Counted from the stretch's first letter, positions 8,041 to 16,306 are shown. The stretch is DNA of 64,000 bases from Priestia megaterium NBRC 15308 = ATCC 14581 (GCF_000832985.1 NZ_CP009920.1:682001-746000); one strand, 5' to 3'. Made by a program: numbers and translations. Notes: generated by a model not told the origin, from the sequence alone.

Positions 8041-8234
8041 TTTCCTTTTTATTGTCTTTGCTTTTTTATTTTTAAATAAAGAAGGCACGATTAAAAACAC
8101 CTTTTTTTAGCTTTTTCCAAATAAATGCTTTGTATGCAATTTTTAATAGAGCAATCAAAGCGTAAGACAAAAAAATAACAAAAACTAGCGGTAGAATGTT
8201 TTTAAGAAAAAAACAAAAACGGAGAGTGAAACGT

Positions 8235-8477
8235 ATGAAAATCGTTTGGACATCAGCTTTGCTGTTAGGATGCTTAATGGGATTTTCTATCGGAGTGGAT
8301 ATGGTGCAAGGATTTAGTTTTTCCATGGCCTTGCAAAATGCCTACAGTCCGTTTCGTGTTATGGAGTTCGCTGAACTATTTGTCCTTTTTGTCCTTTTTT
8401 TACTTTTGTTCTGTTTTGTAGCTGAAGTATTTTATCGTTCATTTAAAGTAAAAAAAGCAAAACAGCGACAAAAATAA
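8235..8477 (+). CDS. small two-helix membrane protein of unknown function
   Basis: An 80-residue protein with GGAGAG placed before ATG 8235; the open frame extends 13 codons upstream but that part is lysine/arginine-rich and lacks a ribosome site. Two hydrophobic helices are visible (about residues 4-22, TSALLLGCLMGFSIGVDM, and 42-65, ELFVLFVLFLLLFCFVAEVF), with a basic tail KVKKAKQRQK, so both ends probably face the cytoplasm. No family is recognised. It lies beside the germination permease relic but on the opposite strand, so the link is only positional. Confidence 0.6.
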   Translation: MKIVWTSALLLGCLMGFSIGVDMVQGFSFSMALQNAYSPFRVMEFAELFVLFVLFLLLFCFVAEVFYRSFKVKKAKQRQK

Positions 8478-8641
8478 AACTCCGTAAAAAACACATATTT
8501 CTCCTTTTTACCACCTATTCTCCTTCTCATTTAAATGTTATAATTTTCATAATTGGAAAAACTTTTACACGCCTTTCTACATAGAAAGCTGTACGCTTAA
8601 ACTACAAAATAAACATTGACTTTGAACTAAAAGGTGAAGAA

Positions 8642-9817
8642 ATGATGAAAAAAAAATTAGCCGTTATTAGTACAGCTTGCTTACTTATTCTTGCAAGTGA
8701 TCCCATCCCTTCTTATGCTACTCCTGATTCCCCGGATTCCTCTTCCGACGTTTTGGACCAGTCAACAGACGTGGATACAACTGAAGATGTAAAAGCTATT
8801 TTTGACTCTCTCTATCAAGAAGGCTATTCGCTTGGAGAAGAAGATGGATACGCAGAGAAAAAATTTGAACAGTTTGATCAAACAACAGGACTGGACAAAT
8901 CTTCTGAAGAATTCACGTGGTTTATGATGGGATATACGGTAGGATATAAAAAAGGACAGCAGCAAAAAGAGGAAGAACTCAAGACTGAACAAGAAAATGA
9001 AATGGCTGCCGGCGAAGAGGAAGGCTATCAGCAAGGCGTCCTTGATTACAAACATGCTACTATTCAGTCAGAAATCGACCCTTTCCCTTCTAAGTCATCC
9101 GACTGGAATAAAGGGTATGTTCAAGGCTACAAAAAAGCTATTTCTTTAATGGACTTATCTGTTAAAGCAAAAAAAGAAGGCTATGACCAAGGTCTTGAAA
9201 ATGATTCAATGAGTGTTCCGAGCATGTATGATGATGAGGATGTCACACGTCAGGCTTTTACAGAAGGCTTTGAAGCCGCTCAAGCCGAAGTGCTGAAGCA
9301 ACAAAAAAAGCGGTTTGAAAAGCAGGGCTACGTACAAGGCTATCACGACCTTCCACTCGAAGTACCTGCAGAAGCAGAAGGCGAATTGCAAACAGCCTTT
9401 GAGCAAGGATATGAAAAAGGACAGAAACAAAAGCAAAAAGACGTAAAAGCGGACGGATACGACTCAGCTTTCACTTATCAGACCTATAGAGCGCCTAAAA
9501 GTCTTCAGGACAAGCCCGAGCTAGAAAAATGGTACAAAGCAGGTTTTTATTCGAATAAAGATGTGAAATCTTTACAGCAAAAAGCTTATAAAGACGGCTG
9601 GAAACTTGGAAAAGAAATGAGCGTTCCGAAAAAATACAAGCAAAATAAAGCTGCGGTGGCAATGTACAAGAAATATTTTGAACAAGGTCAAAAAAAGCAG
9701 GATAAAACAGTGAGTCATATCCTGCTCGGCAGCGGTATTGTTCTTACACTGGTTGCCCCTATCACACTATGGAGGCTCCGCCGACGTAAAAATGAAGAGA
9801 CAACACTAGATAGCTAA
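8642..9817 (+). CDS. exported, C-terminally anchored protein with GY-x-x-G repeats
   Basis: A 391-residue protein that I do not recognise. It has a signal peptide (about residues 1-26, KKKLAVISTACLLILAS), an acidic serine-rich segment, then a highly charged body, and near the C-terminus one membrane helix (ILLGSGIVLTLVAPITLW) followed by RLRRRK. The body carries about ten short repeats of the type (E/K/Q)GY-x-x-G: EGYSLGEEDGY, MGYTVGYKKG, EGYQQGVLDY, KGYVQGYKKA, EGYDQGLEN, QGYVQGYHD, QGYEKGQKQ, DGWKLGKE. Layout (signal, body, helix, basic tail) resembles surface anchors, but no LPxTG is present. AAGGTGAAGAA precedes the start. Single-gene unit with a terminator. Confidence 0.75.
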   Translation: MMKKKLAVISTACLLILASDPIPSYATPDSPDSSSDVLDQSTDVDTTEDVKAIFDSLYQEGYSLGEEDGYAEKKFEQFDQTTGLDKSSEEFTWFMMGYTVGYKKGQQQKEEELKTEQENEMAAGEEEGYQQGVLDYKHATIQSEIDPFPSKSSDWNKGYVQGYKKAISLMDLSVKAKKEGYDQGLENDSMSVPSMYDDEDVTRQAFTEGFEAAQAEVLKQQKKRFEKQGYVQGYHDLPLEVPAEAEGELQTAFEQGYEKGQKQKQKDVKADGYDSAFTYQTYRAPKSLQDKPELEKWYKAGFYSNKDVKSLQQKAYKDGWKLGKEMSVPKKYKQNKAAVAMYKKYFEQGQKKQDKTVSHILLGSGIVLTLVAPITLWRLRRRKNEETTLDS

Positions 9818-9828
9818 AGACAAGTACA

Positions 9829-9865
9829 TAAAAAACCCGGAAAATCACGATTTTCCGGGTTTTTA
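9829..9865. terminator. bidirectional terminator between repeat protein and rocE
   Basis: A 13-base-pair stem (AACCCGGAAAATC/GATTTTCCGGGTT), A-run before and T-run after, between convergent genes. Confidence 0.9.
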
Positions 9866-9867
9866 TG

Positions 9868-11301
9868 TTAAATAATCATTCGTTTATTTTCCGCAAGCTG
9901 AACTTCTTGCTCGTGTTTTGACTGATTTTGTTTTCGAATTTTCAAATAATAATAAACATAGCAGCCTATAAAGAAAATACCTCCGCAGTATAACGCCATT
10001 CGCTGCTCGGGATCAAACGCAAGACTGATCATAACAATACAGTTCGTAATAAGCGCTACGATAGGAAGAACCGGATAAAGAGGTGTTCTAAATTTCAGAT
10101 CTTCTACTTTTCCACCTTTAGCCACGTAAGCACGACGAAATGCAAGCAGTGAAGCGGTAATCGCAATCCAGCCAATTTGAGCGCCGAGTCCAGCAAGTGA
10201 AATCAGCCATACAAAAACGGTTTTAGCTGCCACTACGCTTGAAAGCAACGAAAAACATGAAATCACAAGCGTAATTAATAGTGCATTAAACGGAACTCCT
10301 CTTTTGTTGACTTTTCCAAGCGCAGGACTTGCCATTCCTTCTCTTGAAAGAGAATAAAGCATACGTGTAGCCGCGTAAAATCCAGAGTTTGCGACTGAAA
10401 GAAGAGCTGTTAAAATGATAAAGTTCATAATATCCGCCGCGTAAGGTACACCTACACTGTCTAACACAACAACAAACGGGCTTTCTACGACGCCTGCTTT
10501 TTCACGAGGAATCATGCTTGCTAGTACAAACACGGATAAAACGAAAAAGAAAAGCGTACGCCAAACCGTTTGCTTGATCGCTTTTGGAATTGTTTTTTCC
10601 GGATTTTCACTTTCTCCTGCCGCAATTCCAATCAATTCTGTTCCTTGAAACGAAAAGTTCACCGTAATCATTGTAATTAGCAAAGCCGTTACACCATTTG
10701 GAAACAGCCCTTCGGCAAAGAAGTTTGATAGAAGCGGTGCTTCCTGTCCGCTTTTCATATCAATGAGTCCAAACATTGCCGCTCCGCCTACAACAATAAA
10801 CATAATGATGGCGAAAATTTTAACGCTTGAAAACCAAAATTCTGTTTCACCAAATGCTTTAGCTGAAAGTGCATTTAGTGAAAAAATTAACGCTCCAAAA
10901 ATGGCGCACCATAACCAAACGGGCGAGTCTGGGAACCACCTTTGCATTAATTGTCCGGCAGCTAAGAACTCAAGTGCCACCGTTACTGCCCATCCTAGCC
11001 AGTACAGCCATCCAATCGCAAAACCGGTTGCAGGGCCGATAAATTTAGTGGAGTATGTTTGAAACGATCCTGCAACTGGCATAGCAACGGATAATTCTCC
11101 AAGACACAGCATCGTTAGATACATAATGATCCCTCCTACTAAGTAGGAAATCATTGCTCCCATCGGACCTGCTTCATTGATGGTATAACCTGAACCAAGG
11201 AAAAAACCGGTACCAATACATCCTCCTAGTGATATCATAAAAAGATGCCTTGTTTTCATCGTTCTTTTTAATTCTCCTGGCTGTCCCTGTGGAATATTCA
11301 T
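9868..11301 (-). CDS. rocE: arginine/ornithine permease, APC family (RocE-like)
   Basis: A 477-residue amino acid/proton symporter with about 12 membrane helices. The N-terminus (LKRTMKTRHLFMISLGGCIG, then TGFFLGSGYTINEAGPMGA) and the segments NFSFQGTELIGIAAGESE and EDLKFRTPLYPVLP are strongly RocE-like. It imports arginine or ornithine for catabolism. The gene lies downstream of arginase on the same strand with a 232-base gap; AAAGGGAGG precedes ATG. A perfect cre site 29 bases upstream of the start predicts repression by CcpA with glucose. RocC or another APC basic amino acid permease is the alternative, but proximity to rocF favours RocE. Confidence 0.85.
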   Translation of the reverse strand: MNIPQGQPGELKRTMKTRHLFMISLGGCIGTGFFLGSGYTINEAGPMGAMISYLVGGIIMYLTMLCLGELSVAMPVAGSFQTYSTKFIGPATGFAIGWLYWLGWAVTVALEFLAAGQLMQRWFPDSPVWLWCAIFGALIFSLNALSAKAFGETEFWFSSVKIFAIIMFIVVGGAAMFGLIDMKSGQEAPLLSNFFAEGLFPNGVTALLITMITVNFSFQGTELIGIAAGESENPEKTIPKAIKQTVWRTLFFFVLSVFVLASMIPREKAGVVESPFVVVLDSVGVPYAADIMNFIILTALLSVANSGFYAATRMLYSLSREGMASPALGKVNKRGVPFNALLITLVISCFSLLSSVVAAKTVFVWLISLAGLGAQIGWIAITASLLAFRRAYVAKGGKVEDLKFRTPLYPVLPIVALITNCIVMISLAFDPEQRMALYCGGIFFIGCYVYYYLKIRKQNQSKHEQEVQLAENKRMII

Positions 11302-11329
11302 CCCATTTCCTCCCTTTGCTGCATAAAAA

Positions 11330-11345
11330 ATGAAATCGCTTTCAT
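11330..11345 (-). promoter_or_regulatory. cre site (CcpA operator) upstream of rocE
   Basis: ATGAAATCGCTTTCAT matches the cre consensus WTGNAANCGNWWNCAW at all positions; it is centred about 36 bases before the rocE start codon. Confidence 0.75.
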
Positions 11346-11366
11346 TTTTTTAGGTTTATTTTGTTT

Positions 11367-11462
11367 TTATAGCCGCTTACTAGGTAGCTCTTCATGGCTG
11401 AAGTCCATGAATGCCGGATGTTTTTCAAATGGCGCCAGCCCCGTAGCGAGGATGGCAGCCGA
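11367..11462 (-). pseudogene. short coding-like fragment between rocF and rocE
   Basis: A GC-richer stretch reads on the minus strand as 31 codons (AAILATGLAPFEKHPAFMDF, then SHEELPSKRL, stop) directly after an in-frame TAA, with no usual start or ribosome site. The residue pattern looks like the C-terminal tail of a membrane protein. It may be the end of a deleted gene; the parent family is not identified. Confidence 0.35.
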
Positions 11463-11533
11463 TTAGCCCTGCATGACCGTTTATTGGATCATAACAGATT
11501 TTCTTCTACACGATACCTGTAAGTAGCTCTTTC

Positions 11534-12433
11534 TTATAAAAGCTTATCACCAAACAATGAACTCATTAACGCAACCGCTACTTCTGCAGTTTTGTTATGC
11601 TGATCTAAAATGGGGTTCACCTCTACAAATTCAGCAGATGTAACTATGTCTGCTTCCGCTAGCATTTCCATTGCTAAATGACTTTCTCGGTAGCTGATGC
11701 CGCCTTTTACAGGTGTACCTACGCCTGGTGCATCATCCGGATCTAAGCCGTCTAAGTCCAGCGACAGGTGCACGCCGTCTGTGCCGCTTAAATAATCAAT
11801 CGTTTCTTTCATCACTTGCGTCATACCTAAACGATCAATTTCATGCATGGTATACACTTTAATTCCTTTTTCTTTAATTAACTCTTTTTCACCATCATCC
11901 AATGAGCGTGCACCGATAATAACGAGATTTTCAGGTTTAATTTTTGGGGTATACCCTCCAATATTTAAAAGTACAGGATGTCCAATACCAAGGCTCACCG
12001 CTAATGGCATGCCGTGAATGTTGCCTGATGGAGATGTTTCAGCTGTGTTTAAATCACCATGAGCATCATACCAAATAACGCCTAAATTTTCTGAACCTTT
12101 TGCGACTCCCGCAAGTGTTCCAATCGCAATGCTGTGGTCTCCGCCTAATATTAACGGAAAGCGGTCTTGCTCTCTCACTTCTTCAACTCGTGCAGCAAGC
12201 TGTTCATTTCCGCTGGCTACAGCCGCTAAGTTTTTCAAATTCGTATTTTTATCTACGTCTGCCCGCTCTTTAATTTCTACTTTAATATCGCCTTCATCGT
12301 GTACGGTATAGCCAAGAGCTTCTAAGCGTGTATTCATGCCTGCATAGCGGATCGCGCTCGGCCCCATGTCTACACCCCTTCTTGTTTGTCCGTAATCCAT
12401 GGGTACACCGATAATTGAAATGTCTTTTTTCAT
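11534..12433 (-). CDS. rocF: arginase
   Basis: A 299-residue ureohydrolase converting arginine to ornithine and urea, the first step of the Roc pathway. The manganese motifs are all present: GGDHSIAIGT, WYDAHGDLNT and LSLDLDGLDP, with the N-terminal ISIIGVPMDYGQTRRGVDMG typical of bacillary RocF. AACGGAGG lies before the ATG. Upstream is a sigma-54 type promoter with a possible enhancer dyad, as expected for a RocR/SigL-controlled roc gene. In B. subtilis the order is rocD-rocE-rocF; here rocF comes first and rocD is not in the window. Confidence 0.95.
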   Translation of the reverse strand: MKKDISIIGVPMDYGQTRRGVDMGPSAIRYAGMNTRLEALGYTVHDEGDIKVEIKERADVDKNTNLKNLAAVASGNEQLAARVEEVREQDRFPLILGGDHSIAIGTLAGVAKGSENLGVIWYDAHGDLNTAETSPSGNIHGMPLAVSLGIGHPVLLNIGGYTPKIKPENLVIIGARSLDDGEKELIKEKGIKVYTMHEIDRLGMTQVMKETIDYLSGTDGVHLSLDLDGLDPDDAPGVGTPVKGGISYRESHLAMEMLAEADIVTSAEFVEVNPILDQHNKTAEVAVALMSSLFGDKLL

Positions 12434-12531
12434 TTTCTATACCTCCGTTGCATTTTATTCTGTGTGAAGTAAACATAGGTGTTTATTTAACTATGTATTT
12501 TTTCATTGATACAGCCCCTCATCTATTTCTT

Positions 12532-12549
12532 ATGCAAAAATGATGCCAA
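12532..12549 (-). promoter_or_regulatory. sigma-54 (SigL) promoter of rocF
   Basis: TTGGCATCATTTTTGCAT on the minus strand: GG and GC elements separated by 10 bases, matching the -24/-12 consensus. The predicted start point gives a leader of about 90 bases. Confidence 0.75.
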
Positions 12550-12599
12550 CTTTGTTTGTAGCATTCTATCAGTCTTTTTATCACAGGTTTTCTTACACA

Positions 12600-12636
12600 T
12601 GCCAAAAAAACTGTCGATTTCTACAACTTTTTGGCA
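12600..12636 (-). promoter_or_regulatory. candidate RocR upstream activating sequence
   Basis: An inverted repeat TGCCAAAAA, 19 bases, TTTTTGGCA lies about 50-85 bases upstream of the sigma-54 promoter, where an enhancer-binding activator would be expected. The sequence is not identical to known RocR sites, so the assignment is by position and symmetry. Confidence 0.4.
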
Positions 12637-12696
12637 AACCACGCAAATTTTTTTGTCGTTTCGTTTAAAACCGCCAATTTTATTTGCTTTCATAGA

Positions 12697-12869
12697 AAAG
12701 AGATTGCGACATAACAAATTCCATTCAACAGCTAGAAGTAACTACACACAGAAAACCTAAGTTTGTCATACCAATAAAAAAATCCGAACGAGTTGGATTC
12801 TTCATCAAGAATCTCAATTCATCGTTCGGATTTTTCTTCACCTAAAATACTTTTGTCCCAGTCTCTTTT
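12697..12869. repeat. dispersed inverted-repeat element, copy 1
   Basis: Left end AAAAGAGATTGCGACATAAC, right end ACTTTTGTCCCAGTCTCTTTT (inverted relative to the left), with an inner stem AAATCCGAACGA/TCGTTCGGATTT. It ends exactly at the ggt stop codon (12870-12872) and probably serves as its terminator. Confidence 0.7.
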
Positions 12870-14948
12870 TTAATTTGTAATAACATCTCCGTCTTCATCA
12901 TCGCCTGTATCGTCTTCACCAGGATCTTTTTCTAATGAGACCACTTTCTTTTCGTCATCCCATTTCACTTTGTAGCCAAGTGATTTGGCTACTTTGATAA
13001 CTGATAAATAAGAGTGATGATTTGGTTTATACAGCTTTAAGTCACTCGAATCAACGACGCCTAAGCCTAACAGCAGGCGATCGGATTGAACGTAAGGCTT
13101 TCCATCAATCAGCTTCACTTGCTTATCAGTAAATGGATAAACGGCACGGTTGACTTCAACTGTAAACTCTCCTTTTTTCTCTTCTTTAATTGGTTTTGGC
13201 TGTTTGGATACATATTTAATTGCGTCTACTCCTAATACCGTGCCCTGGCGCGTATTATCAGCGCCTCCGTACATTTTCCCCGTTTCATAGTCATAGATAA
13301 CCGCTTGAACGTTTCCAATATGCTCAGGCTTTTCCTCAAACGCATGTCCTTTAGCCATCATTTCAAGAATTGTATCTTGGCTAAAGCCAGGTTCCCATCT
13401 TACGGTTGGATAGCCGCCTGAATAAATACGAGGTGTTAAAATCGCTTTTTGAATCGGCATCTTATGGTCAATAACATTCATAATCGTTTCTGCTACAGAC
13501 GCTATAATGGTTGGCCCTCCCGGTGAACCAATTGCCATGAACGGCTTTCCGTCTTTTAACAGCATCGTTGGAGACATGCTGCTTCGAGGACGTTTTTTAG
13601 GCTCAACCTGGTTCACGCCTCCCGGAGTGGCATCAAAATCCGTCATTTCATTGTTGAGCATAAATCCGTAGTCAGGAACCATAATTCCTGAACCAAAAAC
13701 TTGTTCAATGGTAGTCGTGTAAGAAACCATGTTTCCCCATTTGTCTACAACAGAGAAATGAGTCGTTTGGCCGATTGGATTTTCTTCCTTTACTGTTGCT
13801 TTATTTGGATTTTCTTTCCCTTCATATTTCCAAGGGTCTCCTTCTTTGACATTAGGCGTTGCTTTGTTTGGATTAATTAATTTACGACGTTCTTTAATAT
13901 AATCTTCATCTAACAGTCCTTTTTTCGGCACTTCGTAAAAGTCTTCATCTGCCATATACGCCGCGCGGTCCGCGAAAGCTAAGTGCATCGCTTCCGTTAA
14001 ATGCTGCAAATACTGAGGCGTATTGGAACCCATTTTTTCTACATCATAACCTTCCATTAGCTTTAAAATCTGCTGAACGGTTAATCCGCCGGAGCTAGGA
14101 GGAGCCGCACTAACCACATCGTAGCCTCGGTAAGTTGTTTTAACCGGCTCACGTTCTTTTACAACGTAATTTTTCAAATCATCCATGGTCATGCTTCCAT
14201 CGCGTTTTTGAACTTCTTTAACAAGCGCTTTTCCAATTTCTCCTTTATAAAGAGCGTCTGACCCTTCTTTTTGAATAAGCTTTAATGTTTTAGCAAGATC
14301 CGGCTGAACAAGCTTATCTCCTTCTTTTAACGGCTTGCCATTCGGCACAAATACATTACCGGCCGTTTGGTATCTTTCAAGCTTGTCCGCATTTTCATCA
14401 ATGTACTGAGCCATCGACCAATTTACTTTGATTCCTTGTTCTGCTTGAGTAATAGCTGGTTTAATAACATCTGATAAGTCCATTGTTCCGTAATCTTTAA
14501 GGGCTGTTTCTACCCCTTTTAGCGTACCAGGAACTCCAACTGCTTTTCCTGTTATGTGACGCTTACTGAAAGGGATGACTTTTCCTTTTGAATCTAAAAA
14601 CAGCTTAGGCGTGACATCAGCTGGTGCCATTTCACGGCTGTCTAGCATCGTAATTTTATCTTTCTTTTTTTCATAAATCATCATAAAGCCGCCGCCGCCG
14701 ATACCTGACATCATCGGTTCCACAACGTTGAGAGATAATTGAATGGCAGCTGCCGCGTCTACAGCGTTTCCGCCTTCAGCTAAAACTTTCCTTCCCGCTT
14801 CAGCAGCCAGCGGGTGAGATGCCGCTACAATTCCTTGTGTAGCACCTCGTTTCATTGAATGGTCGACACCCGGAACTTCAGCAGCAGCTGGTGTGACAAC
14901 TAAACTTAAACTAAATAATGCAATAACCAACATCTTCATAACCTTCAC
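12870..14948 (-). CDS. ggt: secreted gamma-glutamyltransferase with C-terminal stalk-like domain
   Basis: A 692-residue exported Ntn-hydrolase that cleaves gamma-glutamyl bonds (glutathione, poly-gamma-glutamate). Signal peptide about residues 1-23 (VIALFSLSLVVTPAAA). The autoprocessing site and nucleophile is Thr395 in GQTTHFSVVD; the substrate-pocket segments NNEMTDFD and SSMSPTM...GSPGG follow. After the catalytic core come about 100 extra residues resembling a copper-amine-oxidase N-terminal (stalk) domain (VNRAVYPFTDKQVKLIDGKP, YLSVIKVAKSLGYKVKWDD) and an acidic tail. The chosen GTG start has GGAGGAG 6 bases upstream; a 50-codon upstream extension in frame is rejected. Confidence 0.9.
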   Translation of the reverse strand: MKVMKMLVIALFSLSLVVTPAAAEVPGVDHSMKRGATQGIVAASHPLAAEAGRKVLAEGGNAVDAAAAIQLSLNVVEPMMSGIGGGGFMMIYEKKKDKITMLDSREMAPADVTPKLFLDSKGKVIPFSKRHITGKAVGVPGTLKGVETALKDYGTMDLSDVIKPAITQAEQGIKVNWSMAQYIDENADKLERYQTAGNVFVPNGKPLKEGDKLVQPDLAKTLKLIQKEGSDALYKGEIGKALVKEVQKRDGSMTMDDLKNYVVKEREPVKTTYRGYDVVSAAPPSSGGLTVQQILKLMEGYDVEKMGSNTPQYLQHLTEAMHLAFADRAAYMADEDFYEVPKKGLLDEDYIKERRKLINPNKATPNVKEGDPWKYEGKENPNKATVKEENPIGQTTHFSVVDKWGNMVSYTTTIEQVFGSGIMVPDYGFMLNNEMTDFDATPGGVNQVEPKKRPRSSMSPTMLLKDGKPFMAIGSPGGPTIIASVAETIMNVIDHKMPIQKAILTPRIYSGGYPTVRWEPGFSQDTILEMMAKGHAFEEKPEHIGNVQAVIYDYETGKMYGGADNTRQGTVLGVDAIKYVSKQPKPIKEEKKGEFTVEVNRAVYPFTDKQVKLIDGKPYVQSDRLLLGLGVVDSSDLKLYKPNHHSYLSVIKVAKSLGYKVKWDDEKKVVSLEKDPGEDDTGDDEDGDVITN

Positions 14949-15049
14949 CTGGGTCTCCTCCTTCAAATACATTATTTCACATCGTCTGAAACGATGGATT
15001 CCACAAGGAATAAATTTGTTTATTATGATATTTCTTACATATGTGTATA

Positions 15050-15086
15050 AATAAAAAGCAAAGTAAATCAGACCTTTGCTTTTTTT
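15050..15086 (-). terminator. terminator hairpin upstream of ggt
   Basis: A ten-base-pair stem AAAAGCAAAG/CTTTGCTTTT, T-rich on both sides. It directly follows the stop codon of the small broken gene at 15085-15319, which it would terminate, or it could act in the ggt leader. Confidence 0.65.
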
Positions 15087-15319
15087 AGTTAGTCGCATGT
15101 TTAACTTTTCTCTCTATCCATTTACAATTATCTATATTTTCTAACAATTTATCCATAGGCTGATAGTTTCTTACTATTTTTGGAATTATGTAGACTGAAC
15201 GCTCTAATAATGTAGAAAATCTAGCAGTTAAGAAGTCGTTGGACTTACATGCACTTCTTAAAATTTCTATAAATATTCCTATTGTTATATAAAAAGCAAT
15301 TCTTTATGAAAATCAGCAT
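15085..15319 (-). pseudogene. small frameshifted membrane-protein gene
   Basis: The minus frame 15303-15085 is open for 72 codons with protein-like composition: AFYITIGIFIEILRSACKSN, later LLERSVYIIPKIVRNYQ and NCKWIERKVKHATN, then TAA and a terminator hairpin. It has no ordinary start. An ATG at 15317-15319 with AGGAAA before it reads MLIFIKN and would join this frame if one base were lost or gained near a T5 run at about 15290. So it is either a pseudogene, a frameshift, or a sequencing error in a real gene of about 77 residues. The first half is hydrophobic. Family unknown. Confidence 0.4.
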
Positions 15320-15334
15320 ATGTTTCCTAAAAAC

Positions 15335-15372
15335 CAAAAATAAAACAGGACTTTTGATTCACCGTCCTGTTT
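15335..15372 (-). terminator. terminator of the TPR gene
   Basis: Stem AAACAGGAC/GTCCTGTTT followed by T-rich sequence; the TGA of the TPR gene lies in the loop. Confidence 0.75.
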
Positions 15373-15859
15373 GCAGCATGTTTTCGACTTTTTTAATATC
15401 CGCGTGAGTAGGATTGATTTCTCGGGCATAGGCGATTTGTTCTTTCGCTTTTTCCATTTCTTTTAATTGAATATAGGTTTTTGCGAGTTCGAGCGGCAGC
15501 ATAACCCCTTCAAAACCAAGATCTTGTGCCCGCTGCAAGTAAGACAGCGATTTTTCGTAATTCCCTCCAAACATAAGCGGAGTTTCCCGGTATTTTATTC
15601 CTCGAACGAAGTGCGCCAAGCTTGAAGATGGATTTAATGTTAATGCCTGATGAAGAGCTCTGTCCATTTCTAAATTTAATACCATTTTTTCAAAAATAAT
15701 TGATTCTTCGATTTGCTTTGCTAAACAAACCGCTAAGTAACAGTACAAATCAGATGCTTGAGGTTTTTTCTTCATTTCTTGTTGAATTTCGCGCTTGATC
15801 TCTTTCCACTTACCCTCTTCTAGCTGATTCATGACGTATTCTACATGTATTCCCACCAC
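15359..15859 (-). CDS. TPR-repeat protein
   Basis: A 166-residue soluble protein with tetratricopeptide-type helices: SLAHFVRGIKYRETP, YEKSLSYLQRAQDLGFEGVM and ELAKTYIQLKEMEKAKEQIA followed by YAREINPTHADI. TPRs bind partner proteins, so a scaffold or chaperone-like role is likely, but no partner is indicated. Start is GTG (15857-15859) behind AAGGAGGG; a second GTG follows directly. The gene is transcribed alone, with its own terminator. No enzymatic motif or membrane segment is visible. Confidence 0.75.
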   Translation of the reverse strand: MVGIHVEYVMNQLEEGKWKEIKREIQQEMKKKPQASDLYCYLAVCLAKQIEESIIFEKMVLNLEMDRALHQALTLNPSSSLAHFVRGIKYRETPLMFGGNYEKSLSYLQRAQDLGFEGVMLPLELAKTYIQLKEMEKAKEQIAYAREINPTHADIKKVENMLQTGR

Positions 15860-16030
15860 TTTGCCCTCCTTTTCCTCTTTATCATAAAGGATTTCTGCAC
15901 AAATGAAAAAAATAAGTGTTCTTCATTTTTCTCAAAAGATCGTTACCGTTAAAAAACAGGCAAATTTCTCAATCACTTAACCCAATTAGTACATAGGATA
16001 TAGAGAATTTTATTAAAGGAGGTTACACAT

Positions 16031-16117
16031 ATGGGCGCAAAAGGCGGTTTTGGTTTTTCATTTATCGTTGTTTTATTTATTCTATTAGTAATCGTAGGAT
16101 GTTCTTGCTACTACTAA
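16031..16117 (+). CDS. YjcZ-family mini-protein
   Basis: A 28-residue peptide behind AAAGGAGG: MGAKGGFGFSFIVVLFILLV then IVGCSCYY. The glycine-rich start and the FxxIVVLFILLVIVG helix are the hallmark of the YjcZ family, tiny single-helix proteins made during sporulation in Bacillus. It is probably spore-associated; molecular function is unknown. Confidence 0.8.
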   Translation: MGAKGGFGFSFIVVLFILLVIVGCSCYY

Positions 16118-16123
16118 TTTTTA

Positions 16124-16157
16124 GAGGGGATGAACATCATTCATCCTCTCCTATTTC
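16124..16157 (+). terminator. probable terminator of the YjcZ-like gene
   Basis: Stem GAGGGGATGA/TCATCCTCTC with one G-T pair, 6 bases after the stop; the T-run is weak. Confidence 0.5.
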
Positions 16158-16182
16158 AAAAAAAACCATGCTTTCGCATGGC
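16158..16182 (-). terminator. terminator for the minus-strand mini-protein gene
   Basis: Stem CCATGC/GCATGG followed by eight T on the minus strand, between the two oppositely oriented mini-protein genes. Confidence 0.6.
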
Positions 16183-16306
16183 TACATACCGATTAGATGA
16201 ATGAGTAGAGGAACTCATTGTTCGGCAATATTGAAGAAATTTTTGGTTTTCACTTCCGCCTAGTATGCCCTTTTTGACGGGGGCTATGCGCAAATAAAGT
16301 TAACGT

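Noticed and set aside
8072-8326. 84-codon minus frame with a hydrophobic stretch between the gerAB relic and the small membrane gene
   Set aside because: Half of it is antisense to the better supported plus gene at 8235-8477 (clear ribosome site) and it has no ribosome site of its own.
12506-12760. Open frames on both strands between rocF and copy 1 of the repeat
   Set aside because: The region holds the sigma-54 promoter and repeat end; no ribosome site or protein-like composition.
14949-15098. 50-codon N-terminal extension of gamma-glutamyltransferase
   Set aside because: Would place the signal peptide internally; GGAGGAG supports the GTG at 14948, and a terminator hairpin lies in the extension.
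15230-15261. Inverted repeat TAAGAAGT/ACTTCTTA
   Set aside because: Falls inside the protein-like frame of the small broken gene and lacks a T-tail, so it is probably chance.
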